Source: an uncultured Prevotellaceae bacterium (GTDB lineage Bacteria > Bacteroidota > Bacteroidia > Bacteroidales > Bacteroidaceae). Taken from it: 6,089 nucleotides of DNA. The notes beneath the pieces are model-generated. The model was given only the letters and a program-made list of their open reading frames with translations, did no database searches and was not told the origin of the DNA. The stretch spans positions 1 through 6,089 of the forward strand of contig CAMJNN010000074.1 of the NCBI GenBank assembly GCA_946407325.1, read 5' to 3'. Made by a program: the position numbers and the translations under genes. Below, in pieces: positions 1 through 6,089 of this stretch (its first letter is position 1; the number at the start of each line of letters is the position of its first letter).

Positions 1-1225
1 CAGCAGAAAGCTCGCTACGAATGCCCTGCTTGTCAGTAATAACAACAGTCAGTTGTTTGTCGCCAGGTATGAAACAGATATCTTCCCAACCAAATTGATT
101 ATCAGATAACTTGAAAGTTTTTCCTACTAATGATTTGGCCAAATTGCATTTTGCTTTTCCACTAACCGTTGGATAGCTGTATCTTTGCAGTTGCTTTTGC
201 AAGACTTGATAACCTTTATCAACCATAAGTGCCCCGTCTTGTACGGCAGGAGCCAACATTTGTGAAACTATCCAAGGGTTTGGCGCGTTGCTACATTGAG
301 TTATAACAACCACCATATCCTGCTTAGGCATTACCACGATATATTGTCCGAAACGACCATCGGCACGGAAAGCACCATCTTTAGAAGCTTCCCACATCTG
401 GTAGCCGTAACCTCTGCCACCACCAGTATCAATGTGGTTAGACATCATTTGACTTACCCATCCTTCCGAGAGAAGTTGCTTGCCATCCCAACGGCCTTTC
501 TGTAGCAAAAGCTGTCCCATCTTCGCTAAACTCTCGGGCTGAATAAACAGCCCCCATCCACCAGTAGTGATGCCTTCAGGACTTTCTTCCCACGAAACCT
601 TTTCTATATGCATATCCTTGAAAAGTTTTTCCTGAAGATAGGCGAAAACAGTCTTCCCAGTGACTTGTTGTACGATGGCACTTAGCAGGTAAGTACATAG
701 TGAATCATATTTGAATAACTTGCCTGGAGTCTTAACAGGCTTTGACAACAGCGGTTTGAGCCAATAAGTGTTTTCAGCTCGGAGGTTGCCGTCAGGGTCA
801 ATGCCTGATGCCATAATAAGCAAGTCATGTATGGTCATAGACGCCAGTTCAGGGGTAACCTCAGCAGGTAACTTGTCGGAGAAGAATGTAGCCACACGAT
901 CAGTAACCCTTAACAAGTTGGCATCGACAGCCAAACCTACAGCTGCACTGACAAAAGTCTTCGAACAAGAATACTGTGTGTGTTGGTATTCAGCTTTAAA
1001 CGGTTCAGGATATACCTCAGCAATCACCTTCCCGTGGCGTAACACCATAACACTATGAATGTCAGTTTGTGGAATGGCAAACAAGGAATCAAGCAATGCA
1101 GATACAACACCAGATGGCACTCCCTCTCGTTCGGGAGTAGAGCGAGGCAGTTCGTTCACTTGTGCGAAGGCTGTATAGTCTAATAGCAAACAAGTCAATA
1201 TCGAGAGTAGGATATGTTTCCTCAT
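1..1225 (-). CDS. Exported serine hydrolase, beta-lactamase/class C esterase family (partial, C-terminus cut by window edge)
   Basis: My reading of the minus strand gives an open frame from the ATG at 1225 to base 1, 408 residues with no stop, so the C-terminus lies outside the window. Residues 1-21 look like a signal peptide: MRK, a hydrophobic stretch, then AFA before Q22, suggesting signal peptidase I cleavage and a periplasmic enzyme. The penicillin-recognising fold is supported by the SxxK motif S86-C-S-K89 (nucleophile Ser86, general base Lys89) in a typical SCSKTFVSAAVG context, by Y173-D-S175 in the place of the second motif (YxN/YxS), and by the strand RADGRFGQYIVVMP (287-300) near the third motif. 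Residues from about 340 look like the start of an accessory C-terminal domain. Family members include beta-lactamases, esterases and peptidases; the substrate cannot be told here. It is transcribed divergently from the his operon and has no evident link to histidine synthesis. Two plus-strand open frames at 296-505 and 768-1058 are shadows of it. Confidence 0.9.
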   Translation of the reverse strand, partial: MRKHILLSILTCLLLDYTAFAQVNELPRSTPEREGVPSGVVSALLDSLFAIPQTDIHSVMVLRHGKVIAEVYPEPFKAEYQHTQYSCSKTFVSAAVGLAVDANLLRVTDRVATFFSDKLPAEVTPELASMTIHDLLIMASGIDPDGNLRAENTYWLKPLLSKPVKTPGKLFKYDSLCTYLLSAIVQQVTGKTVFAYLQEKLFKDMHIEKVSWEESPEGITTGGWGLFIQPESLAKMGQLLLQKGRWDGKQLLSEGWVSQMMSNHIDTGGGRGYGYQMWEASKDGAFRADGRFGQYIVVMPKQDMVVVITQCSNAPNPWIVSQMLAPAVQDGALMVDKGYQVLQKQLQRYSYPTVSGKAKCNLAKSLVGKTFKLSDNQFGWEDICFIPGDKQLTVVITDKQGIRSELSA

Positions 1226-1250
1226 GGTCAGTTTGTAAATATTATTTCTG

Positions 1251-1280
1251 CGAATATAGACAGATTTAGTCAGAAAACAA
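1251..1280 (-). promoter_or_regulatory. Candidate promoter of the divergent serine hydrolase gene
   Basis: On the minus strand, TATATTCG (1258-1251) matches seven of eight positions of the Bacteroidetes -7 consensus TAnnTTTG. A TTG (1280-1278) lies 19 nt upstream, where the -33 element is expected. The box is about 25 nt before the ATG at 1225, which would give a short 5' UTR. The match is imperfect and the region is AT-rich, so this is a candidate only. Confidence 0.4.
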
Positions 1281-1298
1281 CATAAAATAGAGAAAATA

Positions 1299-1330
1299 TT
1301 TGGCAGTTTGTTTTAAATCGTGTAAATTTG
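1299..1330 (+). promoter_or_regulatory. Primary his operon promoter (Bacteroidetes -33/-7 type)
   Basis: TTTG at 1299-1302 and a perfect TAnnTTTG box (TAAATTTG, 1323-1330) are separated by 20 nt, the arrangement known for primary-sigma promoters in Bacteroidetes. Transcription should start a few bases after 1330, giving an untranslated stretch of only about 15 nt before the leader peptide ATG at 1353. That fits an attenuator in which translation of the leader begins early. A second TTTG at 1307-1310 is too close to the -7 box to be its partner. Confidence 0.75.
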
Positions 1331-1352
1331 CAACGAATTTAAAACGAATTGT

Positions 1353-1400
1353 ATGAATTACGCAGGTTCACATCATCACCATCATCATCCTAACGAGTAA
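1353..1400 (+). CDS. hisL: His operon leader peptide (attenuator peptide, six consecutive His codons)
   Basis: ATG at 1353 and TAA at 1398-1400 enclose 15 codons reading MNYAGSHHHHHHPNE. Codons 7-12 (1371-1388) are all histidine (CAT CAT CAC CAT CAT CAT), which is very unlikely by chance just upstream of hisG. By analogy with known his leaders, ribosomes stall on these codons when charged tRNA-His is scarce, and this decides which RNA fold forms downstream. The peptide itself is probably non-functional and degraded. There is no clear Shine-Dalgarno sequence, as is usual in Bacteroidetes. It lies between the promoter (-7 box ending at 1330) and the terminator hairpin (1450-1485), with hisG at 1501. 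Confidence 0.93.
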   Translation: MNYAGSHHHHHHPNE

Positions 1401-1464
1401 ATTCGGTGGGCAAATGGTATGTATGTGGATATCTGGAAACATAAATATGAAGGCTTGCCGAAAT
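1401..1464 (+). promoter_or_regulatory. Candidate antiterminator of the his attenuator
   Basis: The segment directly after the leader stop codon (1401-1413, ATTCGG then TGGG then CAA) can pair with 1455-1464 (TTGCCGAAAT), which overlaps the 5' arm and loop of the terminator hairpin. The pairing is ATTCGG with CCGAAAT (one bulged A) plus CAA with TTG across a 4-nt bulge; a simpler alternative is GGCAA (1409-1413) with TTGCC (1455-1459). The position fits the logic: a ribosome stalled on the His codons leaves 1404 onward largely free, so the antiterminator forms, while a ribosome at the stop codon covers it, so the terminator forms. The fold was worked out by eye and is imperfect. Confidence 0.5.
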
Positions 1465-1485
1465 GAAAAACGGTGAGCCTTTTTT
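1450..1485 (+). terminator. Attenuator intrinsic terminator upstream of hisG
   Basis: AAGGCTTGCCG (1450-1460) pairs with CGGTGAGCCTT (1471-1481) in an 11-bp stem with two adjacent G-T wobbles. The loop is ten nt, A-rich (1461-1470), and a run of six T occupies 1480-1485. It sits 50 nt after the leader stop and 15 nt before hisG, so it is the regulated stop site of the attenuator rather than the end of another transcript. Confidence 0.88.
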
Positions 1486-1500
1486 ATAATTACTAGTAGC

Positions 1501-2352
1501 ATGTTAAGAATAGCTGTACAATCAAAAGGTCGTCTGTATGACGAAACGATGTCGTTCCTTGCGGAATCGGACATCAAACTGAATCTGATGAAGAGAACAT
1601 TGCTGGTGCAGGCAAGCAACTTCCCGCTGGAGGTGCTGTTTCTGCGCGACGATGATATACCCCAGACGGTGGCAAGCGGCGTGGCTGATATTGGCATTGT
1701 GGGCGAGAACGAGTTTATGGAGCGTGACGAGGATGCCGTGATCGTGAAACGACTGGGCTTCAGTAAGTGTCGATTGTCATTGGCTGTGCCTAAGAGCGTT
1801 GATTATCAGGGTGTGCAATGGTTTGAAGGCAAGAAGATTGCTACCAGCTATCCTGTGATTTTGAAGAAGTTTCTGGCAGAGAAGGGGGTGAAGGCTGAGA
1901 TTCACGTCATCACCGGCTCTGTGGAAATTAGTCCGGGCATCGGTTTGGCTGATGCTATCTTCGATATCGTGAGCTCTGGCTCAACATTGGTGAGCAACCA
2001 CCTGAAGGAAGTGGAGGTTGTGATGCAGAGCGAGGCATTGCTGATTGGCAACAGGAATATCAGTGCCGACAAGCAAGCCATCTTGGAAGAGCTGTTATTC
2101 CGCATTGATGCGGTAAGGGCGGCAGAGGATAAGAAATATGTGCTGATGAATGCACCCAAAGACAAGCTGGAGGAGATCATTGCCGTGTTGCCGGGCATCA
2201 AGAGTCCGACGGTGATGCCACTGGCTGAAGAGGGTTGGTGCTCTGTACATACGGTGCTCGACCAAAAGCGGTTTTGGGAGATTATCGGCAAGTTGAAGGA
2301 CTTGGGGGCGCAGGGAATTCTTGTTATTCCTATAGAAAAGATGATCGTCTGA
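1501..2352 (+). CDS. hisG: ATP phosphoribosyltransferase, long (HisG_L) form
   Basis: This enzyme joins ATP and PRPP to make N1-(5-phosphoribosyl)-ATP, the first committed and feedback-controlled step of histidine synthesis, in the cytoplasm. The 283-residue protein begins MLRIAVQSKGRLYDETMSFL, a typical HisG N-terminus. The phosphate-binding loop for PRPP is in GLADAIFDIVSSGSTL (148-163). The length and the C-terminal part from about 210, including PGIKSPTVMPLAEEGW (231-246), show the long form with its own histidine-sensing ACT-like domain, so no HisZ partner is needed. The ATG at 1501 is the only sensible start: it is 15 nt after the attenuator T run and begins with the conserved N-terminal strand. 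No Shine-Dalgarno sequence is visible. Expression should be controlled by the upstream His attenuator. A 133-bp spacer separates it from the next gene. Confidence 0.97.
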   Translation: MLRIAVQSKGRLYDETMSFLAESDIKLNLMKRTLLVQASNFPLEVLFLRDDDIPQTVASGVADIGIVGENEFMERDEDAVIVKRLGFSKCRLSLAVPKSVDYQGVQWFEGKKIATSYPVILKKFLAEKGVKAEIHVITGSVEISPGIGLADAIFDIVSSGSTLVSNHLKEVEVVMQSEALLIGNRNISADKQAILEELLFRIDAVRAAEDKKYVLMNAPKDKLEEIIAVLPGIKSPTVMPLAEEGWCSVHTVLDQKRFWEIIGKLKDLGAQGILVIPIEKMIV

Positions 2353-2355
2353 AAC

Positions 2356-2393
2356 GTTGACCGTTGACAGTTGACCATTGACCGTTGATCGTT
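2356..2393 (+). repeat. Tandem heptamer repeat, GTTGACC type, about 5.4 copies
   Basis: Starting four bases after the hisG stop codon there are five consecutive 7-bp units: GTTGACC, GTTGACA, GTTGACC, ATTGACC and GTTGATC, followed by a partial GTT. Each differs from the consensus by at most one base. Repeats of this kind are, to my recollection, common between genes in Bacteroidetes. The TTG inside one unit (2371-2373) could act as the -33 element of an internal promoter. Confidence 0.9.
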
Positions 2394-2401
2394 TAAATTT
2401 G
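2371..2401 (+). promoter_or_regulatory. Candidate internal promoter ahead of the hisD-hisC fusion gene
   Basis: A perfect TAnnTTTG box (TAAATTTG, 2394-2401) lies 20 nt after a TTG (2371-2373) supplied by the third heptamer repeat. The spacing equals that of the main his promoter. The 14 bases 2388-2401 match 13 of 14 bases at 1317-1330, the main promoter's -7 region. Transcription from here would start near 2406-2410, include the palindrome at 2415-2457 in its 5' UTR, and make hisD-hisC-hisB mRNA without passing the attenuator. Activity is inferred from sequence only. Confidence 0.45.
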
Positions 2402-2414
2402 AAAAATTATATAC

Positions 2415-2457
2415 GCCCCGCCTTAACGGGCACCCCTATAAAAGAGGGGGAAGGGGC
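2415..2457. repeat. REP-like GC-rich palindromic element between hisG and hisD
   Basis: GC-rich and strongly self-complementary within an AT-rich spacer. GCCCC (2415-2419) can pair with GGGGC (2453-2457) around CCCCT (2433-2437) with AGGGG (2445-2449). Alternatively CCCG (2417-2420) pairs with CGGG (2427-2430) around a CCTTAA loop. It resembles, from memory, the dispersed intergenic palindromes of many Bacteroidetes and cyanobacteria that are associated with REP-associated tyrosine transposases. No T run follows on either strand, so it is not an intrinsic terminator. It could stabilise or process the mRNA between the two genes. Confidence 0.55.
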
Positions 2458-2485
2458 AAGATAAGGGTAGTAAAAATACTATTGT

Positions 2486-4834
2486 ATGATACTAGTAGAA
2501 TATCCAGAGAGGCAAAAGTGGCCTGAACTGCTTAAGCGACCCGTGATGAACACGGTGAGCCTGAATGAGATGGTGAGAGGTATTCTCGACCAAGTGAAGT
2601 ATAACGGCGATGAGGCCGTGCTGAGCTATGAGGAAACTTTCGACCATGTGAGGCTGAAGAGCTTGGCAGTGACAGAGGAAGAAATGCAGGAAGCTGAGCA
2701 GCTGGTGAGTGACGAACTGAAGAAGGCGATTGTATTGGCCAAGGGTAATATTGCTCGTTTCCACGAAGCACAACGCTTTAAGGGTGTGCAGGTGGAGACA
2801 CAGACGGGCGTTACTTGTTGGCAGCAATCGGTGCCTATAGAACGCGTGGGGTTGTATATCCCTGGAGGCACGGCACCGTTGTTCTCGACCGTACTGATGT
2901 TGGCCGTTCCTGCGCAGATAGCTGGGTGTCGCGAAATAGTATTGTGTACGCCTCCGGCTCGTAATGGCAAGGTGCATCCTGCCGTGTTGTTTGCAGCCAA
3001 GACGGCTGGGGTGAGTCATATATATAAGATTGGTGGCGTGCAAGCCATAGGTGCTATGGCCTACGGCACACAGACAGTGCCTCGTGTGTATAAGATTTTT
3101 GGTCCAGGAAATCAATATGTTACGGCTGCCAAGCAGTTGGTGAGCATGGGCGATGTGGCCATTGATATGCCTGCTGGTCCGTCGGAGGTGTTGGTGCTGG
3201 CCGACGAAACTGCCAACCCTGTGTTTGTGGCAGCTGATTTGCTGAGTCAAGCCGAACATGGTGTGGATAGTCAGGCTGTACTGGTTACTACCTCTGTGTC
3301 GTTGCAGCAAGCGGTAATGAAAGAGGTGGAGCGCCAACTGAACGCATTGCCTCGCAAGGATATCGCTACTAAATCGTTGAAATACAGTAGGCTGATACTG
3401 GTAAAGGATATGGATGAGGCCATTGATATGGTGAACGAGTATGCTCCTGAGCACTTGATTATCCAAACGAAAGATTATGAAACGCTGGCCAAACGAGTGG
3501 TAAATGCTGGGTCGGTGTTCTTGGGCAAGTTTGCTTGCGAGAGTGCGGGCGACTATGCTTCGGGCACCAACCATACTTTACCGACCAACGGCTATGCGAA
3601 GGCTTATAATGGGGTTAACCTCGACAGTTTTTGTCGCAAGATTACCTATCAGGAACTTACTGCTCAGGGCATTGGGCGCATAGGCAAGGCCATTGAGGTG
3701 ATGGCGGCTAATGAACAACTGGATGCCCACAAGAATGCTGTGACGGTAAGGTTGCAGAGCGCGGATTATCAGCTGGAGCATTTACAACAGGCAATATTTG
3801 ATTTGAAAAAGCTCGTGAGGAAGAACATCTGGGAGTTGGCGCCCTATTCTTGTGCTCGAGATGAGTATAGTGGGGTGGATGCCAGCGTGTTCCTCGATGC
3901 CAACGAGAATCCGTATAACGGTCCTATCAACCGATATCCCGATCCTTTGCAGAAGACGCTAAAGCAAGAGATTGCCAAGGTAAAGGGTGTGGGAGAAGAA
4001 CATATCTTCTGTGGCAACGGTAGCGACGAGGCCATTGATCTTGTGTATCGCATTTTCTGCAACCCGGGTGTAGATAATGCTGTGGCCATCGATCCCAGTT
4101 ACGGCATGTATAAGGTGTGTGCTGATGTGAACAATGTCGAGTATCGCAAGGTACAGCTGGATGCCGATTTCCAGCTCCATGCTGATGATATGCTGCAAGC
4201 GGCTGATAATCATACTAAGTTGGCTTTCATCTGTACGCCGAATAATCCTACAGGCAATGACATGAGTCATGCAGAAGTTGAGAAGTTATTGCAAAACTTT
4301 GGTGGTATTGTGGTGGTGGATGAGGCTTACTTTGATTTCTCCGAGCAACCGTCGTTTACACAGTTGTTGGACAAATATCCTAACCTGATAGTGTTGCAGA
4401 CCTTCTCGAAGGCATGGGGTTGTGCGGCTATCCGTCTGGGTTTGGCGTTTGCCTCGACCGAGATTATTGGCTTGTTCAATAAGGTGAAATATCCGTACAA
4501 CGTGAATATGCTGACGCAAAAACAGGCCCTTGAGGCTTTGCGTAATGCCCAACAGACCAAGGAGTGGGTGAAGATTTTGAAGGAGGAACGCACAAGGCTG
4601 ATGCAACGCTTTGCTGAGTTGTCGCTGACGGAGAAGGTGTTCCCTTCGGATGCCAACTTCTTCTTGGCTCGCGTGTCAGATGCCAATGCCATCTATAAAT
4701 ATTTGGTGGGCGAGGGCATTATCGTGAGAAATCGCCATACCGTTACCTTGTGTGGCAACTGTTTGCGAATTACCATCGGTACGCCAGAAGAAAACGATAC
4801 ATTAATAGAAGCACTAAAACAATGGAAAGGATGA
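2486..4834 (+). CDS. hisDC: Fused histidinol dehydrogenase (HisD) and histidinol-phosphate aminotransferase (HisC)
   Basis: One 782-residue frame holds two complete enzymes. Residues 1 to about 424 are HisD, which oxidises L-histidinol to L-histidine with two NAD+. The zinc and catalytic residues are present by alignment to E. coli with a constant offset of four: Q255 and H258 (SQAEHG), E322-H323 (APEHL), D356 ([10 protein letters not shown]) and H415 (LDAHKNAVT). Residues about 439-782 (344 aa, a normal HisC length) are a fold-type I PLP aminotransferase making histidinol phosphate. Its key residues are N587 (NNPTG), D612 and Y615 (VDEAY), PLP-binding K642 (TFSKAWG), R650 (IRLG) and C-terminal R761 (CLRIT). 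A linker of about 13 residues joins them. These are usually two separate genes in this order, so the fusion is the notable feature; a sequencing error removing a stop codon cannot be excluded. The start at 2486 fits the HisD N-terminus. The stop overlaps the hisB start. Confidence 0.95.
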   Translation: MILVEYPERQKWPELLKRPVMNTVSLNEMVRGILDQVKYNGDEAVLSYEETFDHVRLKSLAVTEEEMQEAEQLVSDELKKAIVLAKGNIARFHEAQRFKGVQVETQTGVTCWQQSVPIERVGLYIPGGTAPLFSTVLMLAVPAQIAGCREIVLCTPPARNGKVHPAVLFAAKTAGVSHIYKIGGVQAIGAMAYGTQTVPRVYKIFGPGNQYVTAAKQLVSMGDVAIDMPAGPSEVLVLADETANPVFVAADLLSQAEHGVDSQAVLVTTSVSLQQAVMKEVERQLNALPRKDIATKSLKYSRLILVKDMDEAIDMVNEYAPEHLIIQTKDYETLAKRVVNAGSVFLGKFACESAGDYASGTNHTLPTNGYAKAYNGVNLDSFCRKITYQELTAQGIGRIGKAIEVMAANEQLDAHKNAVTVRLQSADYQLEHLQQAIFDLKKLVRKNIWELAPYSCARDEYSGVDASVFLDANENPYNGPINRYPDPLQKTLKQEIAKVKGVGEEHIFCGNGSDEAIDLVYRIFCNPGVDNAVAIDPSYGMYKVCADVNNVEYRKVQLDADFQLHADDMLQAADNHTKLAFICTPNNPTGNDMSHAEVEKLLQNFGGIVVVDEAYFDFSEQPSFTQLLDKYPNLIVLQTFSKAWGCAAIRLGLAFASTEIIGLFNKVKYPYNVNMLTQKQALEALRNAQQTKEWVKILKEERTRLMQRFAELSLTEKVFPSDANFFLARVSDANAIYKYLVGEGIIVRNRHTVTLCGNCLRITIGTPEENDTLIEALKQWKG

Positions 4835-5979
4835 ATCTAGATAATAACGGTCAACGGCAAAGAATCCTCTTTATTGACAGGGACGGAACACTGGTTATTG
4901 AGCCCCCTGTGGATTATCAGCTCGATGCGTTCGAGAAGTTGCAGTTCTACCCCAAGGTAATGAAGAATCTGGGCTTTATCCGTAGTAAGCTGGACTTCCG
5001 CTTCGTGATGGTGACCAACCAAGATGGATTAGGCACTGCTTCGTTCCCATCAGAGACCTTCTGGCCAGTACATAACTTAGTGATGCAGACGTTGGAGGGT
5101 GAGGGTATCACGTTTGATGAAGTGTGCATAGATCCTTCGATGCCAGAGGAAAACTCTCCCAATCGCAAGCCTCGCACAGGTATGCTGAAACACTATATAA
5201 ATAATGAGCAGTATGACTTGGTCAATAGCTTTGTGATTGGCGACAGACCTACGGATGTGGAATTGGCTAAGAACTTGGGTTGTAAGGCTATCCTGTTGCA
5301 ACCGGATATGTCGTGTTTGGATGCCAAGCCTGAGCTGAAAGCATATTGTGCGTTTGTGTCTGATGACTGGGACCGTATTGCCGAGTTCCTCTTTGCGGGA
5401 GAACGAAAGGCGGAAGTTCGTCGTACTACCAAAGAAACAGATATCTTTGTGTCGATGAACTTAGACGGGCATGGGGATTGTGATATCAACACAGGTTTGG
5501 GTTTCTTCGACCACATGCTGGAGCAGATTGGCAAACATGGTGGCATTGATTTGACCATTAAGGTTAAGGGCGATCTCTATGTTGACGAACATCATACCAT
5601 TGAGGATACTGCTTTGGCTTTGGGTGAGTGTCTGTATCAGGCGTTAGGCAGTAAGCGGGGCATTGAACGCTATGGCTACTGCTTGCCGATGGACGATTGT
5701 CTGTGCCAAGTCTGTCTTGATTTTGGCGGTAGGCCTTGGTTGGTGTGGGATGCTGAGTTCAAACGTGAGAATATAGGGGAGATGCCTACCGAGATGTTCT
5801 TGCATTTCTTTAAGTCGCTGAGCGATGCAGCCAAGATGAATCTCAACATCAAGGCCGAAGGACAGAACGAACATCATAAGATTGAGGGTATATTCAAAGC
5901 TCTCGCTCGTGCCATCAAAATGGCGGTAAGGCGGGACATTTACCATTACGAGCTTCCCTCCTCTAAAGGTACATTATAA
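4831..5979 (+). CDS. hisB: Bifunctional histidinol-phosphatase / imidazoleglycerol-phosphate dehydratase
   Basis: The 382-residue protein has two domains. Residues about 10-165 are a HAD-family histidinol-phosphatase, with nucleophile and acid-base pair D16 and D18 in FIDRDGTLV, the TNQ motif at 62-64, R112-K113-P114, and G137-D138-RPT-D142. Residues about 195-382 are the dehydratase, which turns imidazoleglycerol phosphate into imidazole-acetol phosphate. Its metal-binding motifs are FFDHM (225-229), DEHHTIED (252-259) and EHHKIE (347-352), and it ends with the typical SSKGTL. The four zinc-loop ligands of E. coli HisB (C, H, C, C) are replaced here by D101, S103, S109 and N111. I chose the ATG at 4831 because it overlaps the upstream stop as ATGA and has GGAAAGG just before it, implying translational coupling; an in-frame ATG at 4822 would add three residues. 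The frame stays open back to 4750, but that part lies inside hisC. No terminator is visible after the stop. Confidence 0.96.
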   Translation: MNLDNNGQRQRILFIDRDGTLVIEPPVDYQLDAFEKLQFYPKVMKNLGFIRSKLDFRFVMVTNQDGLGTASFPSETFWPVHNLVMQTLEGEGITFDEVCIDPSMPEENSPNRKPRTGMLKHYINNEQYDLVNSFVIGDRPTDVELAKNLGCKAILLQPDMSCLDAKPELKAYCAFVSDDWDRIAEFLFAGERKAEVRRTTKETDIFVSMNLDGHGDCDINTGLGFFDHMLEQIGKHGGIDLTIKVKGDLYVDEHHTIEDTALALGECLYQALGSKRGIERYGYCLPMDDCLCQVCLDFGGRPWLVWDAEFKRENIGEMPTEMFLHFFKSLSDAAKMNLNIKAEGQNEHHKIEGIFKALARAIKMAVRRDIYHYELPSSKGTL

Positions 5980-5985
5980 ATTCTG

Positions 5986-6089
5986 GAGCAGCGAGTGCCA
6001 TAGATGCTGGCATCAATCTGGCTTGCTCTTCGCCTTATGGATGTGCCGGCAGCTGACTGCGAGCAGATATGCTGCCTACACACATCCAT
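5986..6089. other. Non-coding flank after hisB with nested inverted repeats, unidentified
   Basis: No convincing gene is seen in the 110 bases after hisB. The first half can pair GAGCA (5986-5990) with TGCTC (6024-6028) around TGCCA (5996-6000) with TGGCA (6008-6012). The second half is stronger: ATGGATGTG (6037-6045) with CACATCCAT (6081-6089), then GGCAGC (6048-6053) with GCTGCC (6071-6076), then CTGC (6057-6060) with GCAG (6063-6066), giving 19 bp in one axis. No T run follows within the window, so it is not a classical terminator. It could be a structured RNA, the tip of a mobile or REP-like element, or a hairpin continuing beyond the edge. I do not recognise the family. Confidence 0.45.

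Noticed and set aside
296..1058. Plus-strand open frames at 296-505 and 768-1058
   Set aside because: Both are antisense to the serine hydrolase gene, whose signal peptide and SxxK motif mark the minus strand as coding.
1368..1697. Minus-strand open frame over the attenuator and hisG start
   Set aside because: It runs antisense through the leader peptide, terminator and hisG, and has no recognisable motif.
2356..2393. Heptamer array considered as a CRISPR-like array
   Set aside because: The units are 7 bp with no spacers, which does not fit a CRISPR array.
1491..2499. TACTAGTAG present both just before the hisG ATG and just after the hisD ATG
   Set aside because: It is only nine bases, lies on opposite sides of the start codons, and in hisD is part of the coding sequence, so it is probably coincidence.
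2492..3574. Long (360-codon) open frame on the minus strand opposite hisD
   Set aside because: It lies fully antisense to a clearly conserved HisD domain, has a His- and Arg-rich composition typical of a reversed coding strand, and shows no recognisable domain.
4750..4830. N-terminal extension of hisB (27 extra residues from an upstream ATG)
   Set aside because: The extra residues are encoded inside the conserved HisC C-terminus in another frame; HisB homologues begin shortly before FIDRDGTL, and the ATGA overlap at 4831 is a standard coupled start.
5980..6089. Possible small coding frames in the 3' flank
   Set aside because: The open stretches are short, reach the window edge, and their translations show no recognisable motif; inverted repeats explain the sequence better.

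Overview
This window holds the first part of a histidine-biosynthesis operon from a Bacteroidetes bacterium, most likely a Prevotella/Bacteroides-type member of the Bacteroidales. The evidence is the hisG-hisD-hisC-hisB gene order, starts without Shine-Dalgarno sequences, promoters of the Bacteroidetes -33/-7 type (TTTG or TTG, about 20 nt, then TAnnTTTG), and protein sequences resembling Bacteroidales enzymes. The genus assignment is inference.

Layout. Positions 1-1225 (minus strand) carry the N-terminal 408 residues of an exported serine hydrolase of the beta-lactamase/penicillin-binding-protein-like class C esterase family; the gene runs off the left edge. Positions 1226-1352 are a divergent promoter region. 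Positions 1353-1485 form a complete transcription attenuator: a 15-residue leader peptide with six consecutive His codons, a possible antiterminator arm just after its stop codon, and an 11-bp terminator hairpin with a T run. Then come hisG (1501-2352), a 133-bp spacer containing heptamer repeats, a candidate internal promoter and a REP-like palindrome, a single reading frame joining HisD to HisC (2486-4834), and bifunctional hisB (4831-5979), whose start overlaps the hisC stop as ATGA. The last 110 bases have no recognisable gene but can fold into nested hairpins.

How the genes work together. HisG catalyses the first committed step, from ATP and PRPP. HisB and the HisD-HisC fusion cover the last four steps in alternation: HisB C-terminal domain (dehydratase), HisC domain (aminotransferase), HisB N-terminal domain (phosphatase), HisD domain (dehydrogenase). 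The other pathway genes (hisA, hisF, hisH, hisI/E) are not in the window. The attenuator should tie transcription to charged tRNA-His levels. The candidate internal promoter before hisD, if active, would give hisD-hisC-hisB some expression that does not pass the attenuator.

I see no CRISPR array, tRNA, rRNA, insertion sequence or wholly unknown gene system. The points most worth a second look are the HisD-HisC fusion, the near-duplicate promoter inside the operon, the repeats in the hisG-hisD spacer, the HisB phosphatase domain lacking its zinc-loop ligands, and the folded 3' flank.
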